DNA of 64,000 bases, from NCBI RefSeq assembly GCF_000968015.1, contig NZ_LACH01000014.1, forward strand, positions 1 through 64,000, in the 5' to 3' direction. Shown piece by piece: positions 1 to 9,311 of the stretch. Under the pieces are notes generated by a model, which made no database searches, was not told the origin of the DNA, and worked only from the letters and a program-made list of their open reading frames with translations. Positions within the stretch are counted from its first letter, which is position 1, and every line of letters starts with the position of its first letter. The stretch is from Pseudomonas fluorescens. GTDB taxonomy: Bacteria > Pseudomonadota > Gammaproteobacteria > Pseudomonadales > Pseudomonadaceae. Both the position numbers and the translations under genes were made by a program.

Positions 1-28
1 AAACGAGGCTGCGATCTTTCCGGGAGCG

Positions 29-358
29 CTACGGTTGCAGCTTCTGCGGGGTTTCCTCACCCATGCAGCGCACGGCTTTTTTCTTGTTGTTGACCAACAC
101 CCCGCTCAGGCCTTTCTGCTCGGTGTCGAACATCACCAGCACGCCATCGATGCATTGCGCGACTTGCGGGGCCGGCTCCAGAGAGACTTTGTAGTCTTCG
201 CCCGGCACAGTCTTGAGCATGGTGAAGTCGCTGAGCAGCAGCGCATCTTCGGGTTTGGCGAAGTGCAGGTAGCCGTAGAACCACAGCGCTGCGACAGTGC
301 CGAGGATGCTGCAGATACCGGTGATGATCAGCGGGATGGCGTTACGTTCTTCACTCAT
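29..358 (-). CDS. Hypothetical single-pass membrane protein
   Basis: A 109-residue protein of unknown function. One hydrophobic segment at about residues 8-30 (IPLIITGICSILGTVAALW) suggests an N-terminal membrane anchor. The remaining ~75 residues are soluble and contain two cysteines, roughly in 'VAQCIDG' and 'VRCMGEE'. Its ATG overlaps the stop of the upstream lipoprotein hydrolase gene in an ATGA arrangement, so the two are translationally coupled. No family was recognised beyond a conserved small Pseudomonas protein. The frame is well supported by the overlap and by Pseudomonas-like codon use. Confidence 0.8.
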   Translation of the reverse strand: MSEERNAIPLIITGICSILGTVAALWFYGYLHFAKPEDALLLSDFTMLKTVPGEDYKVSLEPAPQVAQCIDGVLVMFDTEQKGLSGVLVNNKKKAVRCMGEETPQKLQP

Positions 359-1269
359 TGCGGACTCTCTGGTGGTTCATCTTCAGAATTTTTCGGCGCC
401 GGGTAATTCGGGACTTCACCCAGGCGGCGCAGGCCGTTGAAATGCTGCGGGTCATCGAGAAAACGCAGCATGACTTTGCGCCAGACCGGGTCGGCGAACG
501 TCTGCACATGACCGCCACGGGTCAGTTGCAGCACCCGCGGCGGCGGCGCAGCTTGATACAGACGGATGCCGTTGGAAAGGGGCACGATCGGATCGTCGAT
601 GCTGTGGTAGATCAGTTTCGGCACGCCATTGAGCTGCGCCATGGAATGGATCGCGCTGTCGCCGTCCGGCACCAGCCAGGACAGCGGCACCTGAAACATC
701 CAGGTCAGCCAGGATTGGCTCAGGGCAAATTGACCGATACTGCGGTAACTGGCGGGCACGCCATCGAGGACGAAAGCCTTGAGTTGCTTCTGGCGTTCGG
801 GGTGCTGAACCAGATAGTGCACCGCCATCGAACCGCCAAGGCTTTGGCCCAGCAGGATCAGCGGCTTGCCCTTGACCTCCGGCGCCTGATCCAGCCATTT
901 GAACGCGGCGTCGATGTCCTGGTAGATATCCGGCAGCGTCGGTTCACCCTCGGACAGACCGTAGCCGCGATAGTCCAGCAGCAGCACTTGATACCCTTCT
1001 TTCGGTAACCACCAACTCCCCCCAAGGTGCATGGGCAGGTTGCCGCCATTACCGTGCAAATGCAGCACCGTGCCTTTGACCGCGACACCTTGTTTGGCCG
1101 GCAACCACCAGCCGTGCAGCTTGAGGCCGTCGGCGGTTGTCAGGGTGACGTCGCGGTATTCGAGTTTGGCTTTTTCCGGGGTAAACAGCTGGCCGGGTTC
1201 GGGGTAGAACAGCAGCGAACTGCAGCCGCTCAAGGTCAGGAGAAGGCAGAAAAAGCCGAGGACTCTCAT
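355..1269 (-). CDS. Alpha/beta hydrolase lipoprotein (BEM46-like)
   Basis: A 304-residue alpha/beta hydrolase exported as a lipoprotein. The N-terminus MRVLGFFCLLLTLSGC is a signal peptide ending in a lipobox (LSGC, Cys16). Serine-hydrolase signatures are visible: the oxyanion motif LHLHGNGGN, the RGYGLSEG loop, nucleophile elbow GQSLGG, an Asp in SIDDPIVP and the catalytic His in GGHVQTF. The open frame extends upstream to 1623, but that part is low-complexity REP sequence. The ATG at 1269 directly precedes the signal peptide and was chosen. The stop overlaps the start of the small membrane protein downstream. The substrate is unknown; esterase or peptidase activity is possible. Confidence 0.88.
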   Translation of the reverse strand: MRVLGFFCLLLTLSGCSSLLFYPEPGQLFTPEKAKLEYRDVTLTTADGLKLHGWWLPAKQGVAVKGTVLHLHGNGGNLPMHLGGSWWLPKEGYQVLLLDYRGYGLSEGEPTLPDIYQDIDAAFKWLDQAPEVKGKPLILLGQSLGGSMAVHYLVQHPERQKQLKAFVLDGVPASYRSIGQFALSQSWLTWMFQVPLSWLVPDGDSAIHSMAQLNGVPKLIYHSIDDPIVPLSNGIRLYQAAPPPRVLQLTRGGHVQTFADPVWRKVMLRFLDDPQHFNGLRRLGEVPNYPAPKNSEDEPPESPQ

Positions 1270-1308
1270 CCGATGATACCTCGCAGTAATGGATTGAAAT
1301 CCAAATCC

Positions 1309-1414
1309 CTGTAGGAGTGAGCCTGCTCGCGATAGCGGTGTGTCAGTCAACATCAATGTTGAATGTTGAACCGCAATCGTCGGAACGCCGCCCGGAGCCG
1401 GCTCACTCCTACAG
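1309..1414. repeat. Paired REP palindrome (family A variant)
   Basis: Two REP-like units in inverted orientation. The left unit reads GTAGGAGTGAGCCTGCTCGC and the right unit ends GGCTCACTCCTAC, separated by about 60 bases. It lies between the DUF1704 gene and the hydrolase gene. This is a typical Pseudomonas interspersed palindrome pair, also seen at 42740-42831. Confidence 0.85.
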
Positions 1415-1430
1415 GGGAATTTCGTGATCG

Positions 1431-2708
1431 TTAGAGGATATTGGAGTAATCCGCTTCGATCCGGTCCAGGCTCAGGTGATTGAGGAAGTTGGAGAAGCAC
1501 ATCCACGCCGACAGCGCATTCATGTCGCGGAACTGTTCCGGCAAATATTTGGGCGGTACCACCAGGCCTTCGTCCACCAACTGGCGCAAGGTGCGCATGT
1601 CTTCCAGCGTGGTCTTGCCGCAAAACAGCAGCGGTATCTGCTCAAGCTTGCCTTTACGCACGGCCAACTGAATGTAGTTGTAAACCATGATAAAGCCCTT
1701 GAGGTAGGACAAGTCTTTGGTAAATGGCAGACCTGTCGGCACCGAGCCACGGAAAACCCGACTGGCGTTGCCATAGCTTTCCGCCATTTCAAAACCTTGC
1801 TCGCGGAAGAACTCGAAGATCTGCAGGAAGTCCGCGCCCTCCTCCACCATGTGAATGGCGCGGGTGCGGTTGGTCAGTTTGCGCAGGCGACTCGGGTACG
1901 AGGCGAACGTGATGATTTCCATCAGGATCGCCAGGCCTTCCTGAGTCACTGTCGACGACGGCGGGCCTTTGGAAAGGAAGGTGCAGATCGGCTGGTTCAG
2001 ACCATTGAGCGTGGTGCCCACATGCACCAGCCCTTCATGGACTTCCAGAGCGCGCACGTCACGGTCGTTGAACATCGCGTCGGCGCGGATCTTGATGTAA
2101 TCGGCGCCAGCCGCGGCATCGGCGACGATCCCGTCGGACTCGAATACGCGAATGGTTTCCTCGGCCTCGCCGAATACCTTGTTCAAGCGGGTTTGCAGCA
2201 GGTGGACGGCTTCCTTGGCGGTGAGGATTTTCGGTTCGTCCTTCAGGTCGCCACGGCCATCGATATTGTTCAGGTAATCCGAGAGCATCAGGCCCAGGTC
2301 GGAAAGGGTCGGATCGCCGGCGTGGAACGCGTCGGAAGCGGCACCGTAAAGCTCCTGTGAAATCAGCCCGAAATCCTCGGTGCCGCGCGCTTCGAGCATG
2401 CGCACCACCATCCGGTATTCCTTGCACATGCGGCGCATGATCTGGCCGACCGGGTTGAACTGGCCAAGCTGACGGGTGATGTCGCGCTCGATGTTCTGGA
2501 ATTCCAGTTTCACCTTGCTGGAGTCGAACGCCAGCGGCCGGTTCAGATAGTAATCGCGGTCCACCGCCGGCATTTCCTTGCCCTTGGCCTTGAGGAAACC
2601 CTTGCGGATGCTGTCGTCCCACTTGACTGCATCGAGGACGCGAATCGGCGTCTGCGCCAGCACAATGCGATCGGACAAAATGCGTATCGACTGCTGGTAA
2701 TCGTCCAC
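1431..2708 (-). CDS. QEGLA-motif DUF1704 protein, predicted MATCAP-like zinc peptidase
   Basis: A 425-residue protein of the DUF1704 family, annotated elsewhere as 'flavohemoglobin expression-modulating QEGLA motif protein'. The family is related to eukaryotic tubulin tyrosine carboxypeptidases (MATCAP/KIAA0895). The sequence shows an HExxxH motif, HEGLVH with His224, Glu225 and His229, followed by TQEGLA with Glu257, which fits a zinc-binding metallopeptidase site. The start is GTG at 2708, preceded by AGGAG about 7 bases upstream. Peptidase activity is inferred from the motifs; the bacterial substrate is unknown. The genes downstream belong to a separate unit behind a REP pair. Confidence 0.88.
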   Translation of the reverse strand: MDDYQQSIRILSDRIVLAQTPIRVLDAVKWDDSIRKGFLKAKGKEMPAVDRDYYLNRPLAFDSSKVKLEFQNIERDITRQLGQFNPVGQIMRRMCKEYRMVVRMLEARGTEDFGLISQELYGAASDAFHAGDPTLSDLGLMLSDYLNNIDGRGDLKDEPKILTAKEAVHLLQTRLNKVFGEAEETIRVFESDGIVADAAAGADYIKIRADAMFNDRDVRALEVHEGLVHVGTTLNGLNQPICTFLSKGPPSSTVTQEGLAILMEIITFASYPSRLRKLTNRTRAIHMVEEGADFLQIFEFFREQGFEMAESYGNASRVFRGSVPTGLPFTKDLSYLKGFIMVYNYIQLAVRKGKLEQIPLLFCGKTTLEDMRTLRQLVDEGLVVPPKYLPEQFRDMNALSAWMCFSNFLNHLSLDRIEADYSNIL

Positions 2709-2745
2709 CCGAAACTCCTGTAGAAAAACCGTTTACGTGCTGGGT

Positions 2746-3300
2746 TTATTTGGCTTTGGCCTGGCGCTGATAGCGCACGGCCTCGACGAACACATCGGAA
2801 TTGGCCGGGTCGTCAAGGTAGGCGAAGACCTGGTCCAGATTGTTGTTGATCAACACACCGTCGCCGTCGTCGGTCTGGAAGCCTTCGCCGCTGAGGACTT
2901 TTTGCCTCAGGGCCTGGTTGATCTGCTCGAGGTCGAGGTTATAGACCACCAGTTCATGCTTATCGGTGAGTTCAAAACCCAATAGAGTGAAATGCCCACC
3001 GAATTGCGCCGGCACCTTGGCCGACAGGTACCAGCGACTGCCATGGCGGGTCACCGTGAAGGGATAGGCTTCGCGCTCCTTGGGTTTAGCCTTGAAGTAG
3101 CTGACGGCCTGATAGTGATTGTCGCCGAGGCGCGTCAGCTCCAGATTCAGCGGCTCGCCCCAGGCGTTGGTGCTGGTCCATTTGCCGAGCAACCCTTTAG
3201 GCGCGGGCTCGCTCGAGGGCAGCGGCTCCTTGAAGGTCACCAGACAGCCACTGAGCAGCAGGAACGACAAGGCGATCACAACGACACGCCAGGCTTTCAT
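2746..3300 (-). CDS. Hypothetical lipoprotein
   Basis: A 184-residue predicted lipoprotein. The signal peptide MKAWRVVVIALSFLLLSGC ends in the lipobox LLSGC (Cys19), and Asn/Asp is absent at +2, consistent with outer-membrane sorting. The mature part starts with a Pro/Ser-rich linker and then a beta-rich region (GLLGKWTSTNAWGEPLNLEL onward) resembling small lipocalin-like or META-like folds; this is only an impression. Conserved in Pseudomonas between the QEGLA gene and the TetR gene. Function unknown. Confidence 0.85.
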   Translation of the reverse strand: MKAWRVVVIALSFLLLSGCLVTFKEPLPSSEPAPKGLLGKWTSTNAWGEPLNLELTRLGDNHYQAVSYFKAKPKEREAYPFTVTRHGSRWYLSAKVPAQFGGHFTLLGFELTDKHELVVYNLDLEQINQALRQKVLSGEGFQTDDGDGVLINNNLDQVFAYLDDPANSDVFVEAVRYQRQAKAK

Positions 3301-3346
3301 TCAACACTCCCTATCGATACACCGCGATCTCAAACCGACCCCGGAC

Positions 3347-3440
3347 CCTGTGGGAGCGAGCTTGCTCGCGAAAGCGGAGTGTCAGGCGACATCTATGTCG
3401 AATGTTAAACCGTCATCGCGAGCAAGCTCGCTCCCACAGG
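3347..3440. repeat. Paired REP palindrome (family A)
   Basis: Inverted pair of the abundant REP unit: TGTGGGAGCGAGCTTGCTCG on the left and CGAGCAAGCTCGCTCCCACA on the right, with about 45 bases between. It lies in the gap between the TetR gene and the lipoprotein gene. Confidence 0.9.
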
Positions 3441-3460
3441 GGTTGTGGGTTCCTTCAGGG

Positions 3461-4177
3461 TTACACCGACGCCAATACCAAATGCATGTAGCGGGTCAGG
3501 ATGCCGAGCATTTCGGCTTCGGCGACAGGCTCGGCGTCGTTGAGCAGGCCCTGATATTCCATCCGTCCGATAATCGCCGTCAACACTTTGGCATCCTGTT
3601 GTGGCTCGCGGGAACCCAACACCTCGAAAAAATGGCAGGTGCCTTGCAGAAGAATTTGCTGATGGGAGCGCACCAACATCGCCAGGCGCGGGTTCAACAG
3701 GGCCTCTTGACGGAACGCCTGCTCGGCCATCAAGTGCTCGCGACGGTTGTGCAATTGGCGCTGCACATAATCGGCGGTCAGGCGTGCGATATCGTCGGCC
3801 AGCTGTGAACGGGACTCGGGGCCGCCATCGCCATAAGCAACCATCTCGCGCAGCAGACCTTCGTTGCTGGCCCACAACTTGGCCATGAACGCCGCGCTGC
3901 GTTCCACGTATTGGGCAAAGGTATCGGTGAGCAGGTCATCGATATCCTTGAAATAGTAAGTGGTGGCCGACAGCGGCACACCGGCCTCGGCGGCCACCGC
4001 GCGGTGACGCACGGCCCGTACGCCATCGCGCACGACAATGCGCATCGCCGCATCGAGAATGTCCTGTCGACGCTGCTCACTGCCCTGTCGGCTGGCCTTG
4101 CGACCCTGGTACTGAACACTTTCAGCGACCGCAGTGGCGACGCCCGCTGCACCCTCTTGAGCAATTGCACGGTTCAC
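3461..4177 (-). CDS. TetR-family transcriptional regulator
   Basis: A 238-residue TetR-type repressor. The N-terminal helix-turn-helix region spans about residues 36-80 (RRQDILDAAMRIVVRDG, then AVAAEAGVPLSATTYYFKDI), followed by an all-helical ligand domain. The start is GTG at 4177 with AGGAG about 8 bases upstream. It extends ~30 residues before the HTH, longer than usual, so a shorter start is possible. It faces lysS tail to head across a strong terminator. Ligand and targets are not visible; the same gene sits beside lysS in other pseudomonads. Confidence 0.88.
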   Translation of the reverse strand: MNRAIAQEGAAGVATAVAESVQYQGRKASRQGSEQRRQDILDAAMRIVVRDGVRAVRHRAVAAEAGVPLSATTYYFKDIDDLLTDTFAQYVERSAAFMAKLWASNEGLLREMVAYGDGGPESRSQLADDIARLTADYVQRQLHNRREHLMAEQAFRQEALLNPRLAMLVRSHQQILLQGTCHFFEVLGSREPQQDAKVLTAIIGRMEYQGLLNDAEPVAEAEMLGILTRYMHLVLASV

Positions 4178-4236
4178 GACAGGTACTCCTCCCTTACTTC
4201 AAAAGTAACCATTTGATACGTTTGTACCAGACAGGC

Positions 4237-4273
4237 AATAAAAAGCCGCCTGTTTTAGGCGGCTTTTTTATTG
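4237..4273. terminator. Bidirectional-looking terminator before lysS end / after TetR promoter region
   Basis: Stem AAAAAGCCGCC, loop TGTTTTA, stem GGCGGCTTTTT: a GC-rich hairpin flanked by A and T runs on both sides. On the minus strand it ends the prfB-lysS transcript, whose stop codon is at 4280. Confidence 0.9.
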
Positions 4274-4279
4274 AAACAC

Positions 4280-5782
4280 TTACGCTTGTGGCCGCATGTG
4301 CGGGAACAGGATCACGTCGCGGATCGACGGGGAGTTGGTCAGCAGCATCACCAGACGGTCGATGCCGATACCTTCACCGGCCGTTGGCGGCATGCCGTAC
4401 TCCAGCGCGCGAACGAAGTCGGCGTCGTAATGCATGGCTTCATCGTCGCCGGCGTCCTTGTCGGCCACCTGCGCCATGAAGCGCTCGGCCTGGTCTTCCG
4501 CGTCGTTCAACTCGGAGTAGGCGTTGGCGATTTCGCGGCCACCGATGAACAGTTCGAAACGGTCGGTGACGTTCGGGTTGTCGTCGTTACGACGGGCCAG
4601 CGGCGACACTTCGAACGGGTACTGAGTGATGAAGTGCGGCTGTTCCAGCTTGTGCTCGACCAGCTCTTCAAAAATCATCACCTGCAATTTGCCCAGACCT
4701 TCGAAGCCCAACACCTTGGCGCCGGCCTTCTTGGCGATGGCACGAGCCTTGTCGATGTCGTTCAGGTCGTCAGCGGTCAGCTCAGGGTTGTACTTGAGGA
4801 TCGAGTCGAACACCGACAGACGCACGAACGGTTCGCCGAAGTGGAACACTTTGTCGCCGTAAGGCACGTCGGTGCTGCCCAGAACCAGCTGTGCCAGTTC
4901 GCGGAACAGTTCTTCGGTCAGGTCCATGTTGTCTTCGTAGTCGGCGTAAGCCTGGTAGAACTCCAACATGGTGAATTCAGGGTTGTGACGAGTCGAAACG
5001 CCTTCGTTACGGAAGTTGCGGTTGATCTCGAACACCTTTTCAAAACCACCGACCACCAGACGCTTGAGGTACAGCTCCGGCGCGATGCGCAGGTACATGT
5101 CCATGTCCAGGGCGTTGTGGTGTGTTTCAAACGGCTTGGCCGCTGCACCGCCTGGAATGGTTTGCAGCATCGGTGTTTCGACTTCCAGGAAGTCTCGTTT
5201 CATCAGGAAGCTGCGGATGTGCGCGATGACTTGCGAACGAACGCGGAAAGTCTGGCGCACGTCGTCGTTGACGATCAGGTCAACGTAACGCTGACGATAA
5301 CGGGATTCGGTGTCGGTCAGGCCGTGGTGCTTGTCCGGCAGCGGGCGCAGGGATTTGGTCAGCAGGCGCACGCTGGTCATTTCGACGTACAGGTCGCCCT
5401 TGCCGGAACGGGCCAGGGTGCCTTCGGCGGCGATGATGTCGCCCAGGTCCCAGGTTTTCACCGCGGCCAGGGTTTCTTCGGACAGGGTTTTACGGTTGAC
5501 GTAAACCTGAATGCGACCGGACATGTCCTGGATCACCATGAACGAGCCACGGTTGAGCATGATGCGACCGGCAACCTTGACCGGGATTGCAGCCTCTGCC
5601 AGCTCTTCCTTGGTCTTGTCCGCGTACTGTTTCTGCAAGTCTTCGCAGTAGTTGTCGCGGCGGAAGTCGTTCGGGAAGGCATTGCCCTTGGCGCGCTCGG
5701 CAGCCAGCTTTTCCTTGCGCAGGGCGATCAGGGAGTTTTCTTCCTGTTGCAGGGCTTGCGGGTCGAGTTCTAGGTCGCTCAT
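4280..5782 (-). CDS. lysS: Lysyl-tRNA synthetase (class II)
   Basis: Attaches lysine to tRNA-Lys in the cytoplasm. At 500 residues it is close to the E. coli length. The N-terminal OB-fold anticodon-binding domain includes [20 protein letters not shown]. Class II motif 2 is [20 protein letters not shown] and motif 3 is [14 protein letters not shown] near the C-terminus. The start ATG at 5782 begins MSDLELDPQ. It lies 71 bases downstream of prfB on the same strand, the same pairing as prfB-lysS in E. coli, and a strong terminator follows. Confidence 0.98.
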   Translation of the reverse strand: MSDLELDPQALQQEENSLIALRKEKLAAERAKGNAFPNDFRRDNYCEDLQKQYADKTKEELAEAAIPVKVAGRIMLNRGSFMVIQDMSGRIQVYVNRKTLSEETLAAVKTWDLGDIIAAEGTLARSGKGDLYVEMTSVRLLTKSLRPLPDKHHGLTDTESRYRQRYVDLIVNDDVRQTFRVRSQVIAHIRSFLMKRDFLEVETPMLQTIPGGAAAKPFETHHNALDMDMYLRIAPELYLKRLVVGGFEKVFEINRNFRNEGVSTRHNPEFTMLEFYQAYADYEDNMDLTEELFRELAQLVLGSTDVPYGDKVFHFGEPFVRLSVFDSILKYNPELTADDLNDIDKARAIAKKAGAKVLGFEGLGKLQVMIFEELVEHKLEQPHFITQYPFEVSPLARRNDDNPNVTDRFELFIGGREIANAYSELNDAEDQAERFMAQVADKDAGDDEAMHYDADFVRALEYGMPPTAGEGIGIDRLVMLLTNSPSIRDVILFPHMRPQA

Positions 5783-5853
5783 GTCTTTAAAAATTCCATC
5801 ACAGGTTCGTTGCCCCCACCGGTGGCAGGGGACTTAAGGTCTTGACTGGCGGT

Positions 5854-6949
5854 TTACAGGCCTTGCTTCAGGCTGGCCACCAGGTATTCGTCGATGTCGC
5901 CGTCGAGCACCTTGTCGCAGTCACTGCGTTCGATGTTAGTGCGCAAATCCTTGATTCGCGACGCATCGAGCACGTAAGAGCGAATCTGGTGACCCCAGCC
6001 GATGTCCGACTTGGTGTCTTCCAGGGCCTGGGAGGCGGCGTTGCGTTTCTGCACTTCCTGCTCGTACAAGCGCGCCCGCAACATTTTCATCGCGGTGTCT
6101 TTGTTGGCGTGCTGGGAGCGTTCGTTCTGGCAGCTGACCACGGTGTTGGACGGTACGTGAGTAATCCGTACGGCCGAATCGGTGGTGTTTACGTGCTGAC
6201 CACCGGCACCGGAGGAGCGGTAGGTGTCGATGCGCAGGTCCGACGGGTTGATGTCGATTTCGATGTTGTCATCGATTTCCGGCGACACGAACACGGCCGA
6301 GAACGAGGTGTGGCGACGGTTGCCGGAGTCGAACGGACTCTTGCGCACCAGACGGTGCACGCCGATTTCGGTACGCAACCAGCCAAAGGCATATTCGCCC
6401 TTGATGTGGACAGTGGCGCCCTTGATCCCGGCGACTTCGCCGGCCGACAGTTCCATGATGGTCGCGTCGAAACCGCGTTTGTCAGCCCAGCGCAGGTACA
6501 TGCGCAGCAGGATGTTGGCCCAGTCCTGGGCCTCGGTGCCGCCGGAGCCGGCCTGGATGTCCAGGTAGGCGTTGTTGGCGTCCATCTCACCACTGAACAT
6601 GCGACGGAATTCGAGTTTTTCCAGGGACTCGCGCAGGCGCTCGACTTCGGCAGCGACGTCATCGACGGCGGCCTGGTCTTCTTCTTCGGCGGACATCAGC
6701 AGCAGGTCTTTGGCGTCGGCCAGGCCGCTGTGCATTTCGTCGAGGGTTTCGACGATCTGGGCCAGCAGGGATCGCTCGCGGCCCAGTTCCTGAGCGTACG
6801 ACGGGTTGTTCCAGACAGACGGATCTTCAAGCTCGCGATTGACTTCAGTCAGACGCTCATGCTTTTGATCGTAGTCAAAGATACCCCCGAATAGTTTCGG
6901 AGCGCTCGGACAGGTCCTTGATACTGTTAAGGATCGGGTTGATTTCCAT
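5854..6949 (-). CDS. prfB: Peptide chain release factor 2 with programmed +1 frameshift
   Basis: RF2 releases peptides at UGA and UAA stops. The gene is in two frames. Codons 1-24 ([20 protein letters not shown], then RGYL) run from the ATG at 6949 to an in-frame TGA at 6877-6875. After a +1 slip at CTT-TGA-C, the second frame ([12 protein letters not shown]...) runs from 6876 to 5854. The combined product is 364 residues, the usual RF2 size. The stop-recognition SPF ([12 protein letters not shown]) and the catalytic GGQ (SGAGGQHVN) are present. The slip site is preceded by a G-rich stretch acting as internal Shine-Dalgarno. This autoregulation is established for RF2; it is not a pseudogene. 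Confidence 0.97.
6875..6892 (-). promoter_or_regulatory. prfB: prfB programmed +1 frameshift site
   Basis: Read on the minus strand as TTCGGGGGTATCTTTGAC: a G-rich internal Shine-Dalgarno, three bases, then CTT TGA C. The ribosome pauses at the in-frame TGA, and with low RF2 it slips +1 on CTT to continue translation. Compared with the familiar AGGGGG-TAT-CTT-TGA-C, the first base of the Shine-Dalgarno-like run is C here. Confidence 0.93.
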
Positions 6950-7251
6950 GGCGGGCAGCACTCGTTGGCGAACTTTTGAAAGCCGGCGAGTATAACGTAA
7001 TCAGGCTGTAACGGCAGCCCGCCTGGCGGCTTTAGCGGGTTCTTTATCAGGCTTGAAATCGCTCCCCCTCACCCTACCCCTCTCCCCGAGGGGCGAGGGG
7101 ACTGACCTAAGTGTCTTTCGAAATACTGCGACCTGAAAATTCCGAGTCGAACTCAGGTTCTGAAAAGCCCCCGATCGGCTCCCTTTCCCCCTCTCCCCCG
7201 TGGGGAGAGGGATGGGCGGGCGGCGTTCCGATGAGGGGTCGATTCTGAATT
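6950..7251. repeat. Intergenic region with CCCTCACCC-type repeat pair (family D)
   Basis: The ~300-base gap between prfB and the wspR stop holds no convincing gene. It contains two GC-rich palindromic units, at about 7068-7101 (CCCCTCTCCCCGAGGGG core) and about 7176-7213 (CCCTCTCCCCCGTGGGGAGA core), of the widespread 'CCCTCACCC...GGGGAGAGGG' intergenic repeat type, in opposite orientation. They may terminate or protect the 3' end of the wsp transcript. An 84-codon open frame across them (7001-7255) is compositionally repeat-derived. Confidence 0.75.
6989..6994 (-). promoter_or_regulatory. Possible -10 element upstream of prfB
   Basis: On the minus strand TATACT lies about 40 bases before the prfB ATG. 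No convincing -35 was found at the usual spacing, so this is a weak prediction. Confidence 0.35.
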
Positions 7252-8253
7252 TCACTCAATCCCCACCTGATTACGCCCATTGTTCTTCGCCAGATACAGC
7301 CCCTTGTCCGCCGCCAAGATCAATTGACGGCAGTCGCCGCCCTGCTGCGGGGTCATGGTCGACAGGCCGATGCTGATGGTCAGGCTCGAACCTTCGGCCG
7401 GGGAAACATGCGGAATCTTCAGCGCAGCCACGGTCTGGCGAAGTTTTTCCGCGACCAGTCGCGCGCCGCCCGGCGATGTATTGGGCAGCACCAGGGCGAA
7501 TTCTTCGCCGCCGTAACGGGCCGGCAGGTCCGAAGGTCGGGCGCTGGCATCACGAATCGCCGTGGCCACTTTGCGCAGGGCTTCATCGCCTTCAAGGTGG
7601 CCGAAGCTGTCGTTGTAGGACTTGAAGTAGTCGACATCGATCATTAGCAGCGACAGTTGACTCTGATCACGCAGCGAACGGCGCCACTCAAGCTCCAGGT
7701 ATTCGTCGAAATGCCGGCGGTTCGACAGCCCGGTCAGGCCGTCTGAGTTCATCAGGCGCTGCAGCACCAGGTTGGTGTCGAGCAACTGCTGCTGGCTGAC
7801 CCGCAATGCGCGATAAGCGGCGTCGCGTTGCAGCAACGTCATGTAGGAGCGCGAGTGATAGCGGATGCGCGCCACCAGTTCGATGTTGTCCGGCAACTTC
7901 ACCAGGTAATCATTGGCCCCGGCCGCAAACGCCGCGCTCTTGATCAGCGGGTCTTCCTTGGTCGACAGGACAATAATCGGGATGTCCTTGGTGGCCGGAT
8001 GGTTGCGGTACTCGCGCACCAGGCTCAAGCCATCAAGACCGGGCATCACCAGATCCTGGAGGATCACCGTCGGTTTGATGCGGATCGCGTGGGCGATGGC
8101 CTGGTGCGGGTCGGAGCAGAAGTGGAAGTCGATGTTATCTTCGTTCGACAACCCGCGGCGCACCGCCTCGCCGATCATTGCCTGATCGTCCACCAACAAC
8201 ACCATGGCGGCGTTTTCGTCGGTTTTGAAGTCGTCGAGCTGTAAATCATTCAT
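7252..8253 (-). CDS. wspR: Wsp diguanylate cyclase response regulator
   Basis: Output of the Wsp surface-sensing system; makes c-di-GMP when phosphorylated by WspE. At 333 residues it has an N-terminal receiver domain (VLLVDDQ; phospho-acceptor Asp67 in LQDLVMPG), a coiled stalk, and a C-terminal GGDEF domain with an intact active site GGEEF at residues 248-252. An inhibitory I-site, RPSD (Arg239-Asp242), lies exactly five residues upstream, so product feedback is expected. It is the last gene of the wsp cluster, 47 bases after wspF. Constitutive Wsp signalling is known in P. fluorescens to give wrinkly colonies and cellulose/biofilm overproduction. Confidence 0.96.
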   Translation of the reverse strand: MNDLQLDDFKTDENAAMVLLVDDQAMIGEAVRRGLSNEDNIDFHFCSDPHQAIAHAIRIKPTVILQDLVMPGLDGLSLVREYRNHPATKDIPIIVLSTKEDPLIKSAAFAAGANDYLVKLPDNIELVARIRYHSRSYMTLLQRDAAYRALRVSQQQLLDTNLVLQRLMNSDGLTGLSNRRHFDEYLELEWRRSLRDQSQLSLLMIDVDYFKSYNDSFGHLEGDEALRKVATAIRDASARPSDLPARYGGEEFALVLPNTSPGGARLVAEKLRQTVAALKIPHVSPAEGSSLTISIGLSTMTPQQGGDCRQLILAADKGLYLAKNNGRNQVGIE

Positions 8254-8300
8254 GGGCAGTCACCTGAGTACTACTTGGGCCAGATTGCTGTGAAATGTCT

Positions 8301-9311
8301 TCATTTGGGGAAAATCTCCAGCAATCGTGGCGCTATCTTTTCCAGTGGGCGAATCTCCACAGCCGCGTCGATGGCCGCTGCCGCCTTCGGCATGCCGTAC
8401 ACCGCGCTGCTGTTCTGATCCTGAGCGATGGTCAGGTAGCCCTGTTGGCGCATGAGTTTAAGCCCCTGTGCACCATCTCGTCCCATACCGGTGAGCAAAA
8501 CACCCACGGCATCGCCATTCCAGTAATTGGCCACGCTCTCGAAGAACACATCGATCGAGGGCCGGTAGATCTCGTTGACCGGTTCGGCGGTGTAGGCCAG
8601 CGTGCCGTTTTTCAACAAGCGAATATGGTGGTTGGTGCCCGCCAGCAGCACCGCGCCGGCCTGCGGAGGCTCACCTTCCTGGGCCAGGCGCACATTCAGG
8701 CCGCTGGCGCTGCTGAGCCATTCGGCCATGCCGGCGGCGAACACCTGGTCAACATGCTGCACCAGCACGATGGCGGGCGAAAAATCCAGCGGCAACCCCT
8801 TGAGCAATACTTCCAGCGCAGCCGGCCCACCGGCGGATGAGCCAATGGCAATCAGGCGCTGGCGCGAAGCCGAACTTCGCAGCGGGCTCGGGGCGGCTCG
8901 CTCCCGATTGCCCCGGTCACCGATCAGCCAACCGATGTTCATGATCTTGCGCAGTAACGGCGCCGCTGCCTCTTGAGCATTACCGGCACCGATGGACGGC
9001 GTATCGACCACATCCAGCGCTCCGTGGCCCATGGCCTCAAACACCCGATGCACGTTCTGCTCGCGGTCGACCGTAACGATGACAATCGCGCACGGCGTTT
9101 CAGCCATGATCCGCCGGGTCGCCTCCACGCCATCCATCACAGGCATGATCAAATCCATCAGAATCAGATCCGGCGTATTTTCAGCGCAACGCCGCACCGC
9201 TTCGGCCCCATTGCTGGCGACCCAGACCACCTCGTGCGCCGGATCAAATGCCAAGGCGCGGCGCAGGGCCTCCACCGCCATCCCCATGTCGTTGACGATC
9301 GCTATTTTCAT
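8301..9311 (-). CDS. wspF: Wsp methylesterase (CheB-like)
   Basis: Removes methyl groups from WspA to reset the signal; loss is the classical route to constitutive WspR activity. The 336 residues contain a receiver domain (Asp53 in [12 protein letters not shown]) and a CheB-type methylesterase domain. Catalytic motifs are [11 protein letters not shown] (Ser), [13 protein letters not shown] (His) and [13 protein letters not shown] (Asp). Its ATG overlaps the wspE stop by four bases, indicating coupled translation. Confidence 0.96.
   Translation of the reverse strand: MKIAIVNDMGMAVEALRRALAFDPAHEVVWVASNGAEAVRRCAENTPDLILMDLIMPVMDGVEATRRIMAETPCAIVIVTVDREQNVHRVFEAMGHGALDVVDTPSIGAGNAQEAAAPLLRKIMNIGWLIGDRGNRERAAPSPLRSSASRQRLIAIGSSAGGPAALEVLLKGLPLDFSPAIVLVQHVDQVFAAGMAEWLSSASGLNVRLAQEGEPPQAGAVLLAGTNHHIRLLKNGTLAYTAEPVNEIYRPSIDVFFESVANYWNGDAVGVLLTGMGRDGAQGLKLMRQQGYLTIAQDQNSSAVYGMPKAAAAIDAAVEIRPLEKIAPRLLEIFPK

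Noticed and set aside
1270..1623. N-terminal extension of the hydrolase
   Set aside because: It crosses a REP pair and lacks homology-like sequence; the signal peptide with lipobox starts at 1269.
4271..5773. Long open frame on the plus strand opposite lysS, about 500 codons
   Set aside because: Antisense shadow of a high-GC gene; no family features and composition rich in Val/Gln/His/Gly as expected for such shadows. The same applies to frames opposite wspA (14026-15741), the two dehydrogenases (17775-19193, 23416-25083), hom and thrC.
5854..6949. prfB interrupted by a stop and frameshift, possible pseudogene
   Set aside because: The TGA sits in the canonical CTT-TGA-C context after a G-rich run, which is the normal programmed frameshift of RF2.
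7001..7255. 84-codon open frame between prfB and wspR
   Set aside because: Its codons run through two GC-rich palindromic repeat units, the peptide is low complexity (RRPPIPLPTGERGKGSRSG), and it has no convincing start site; treated as a repeat region.
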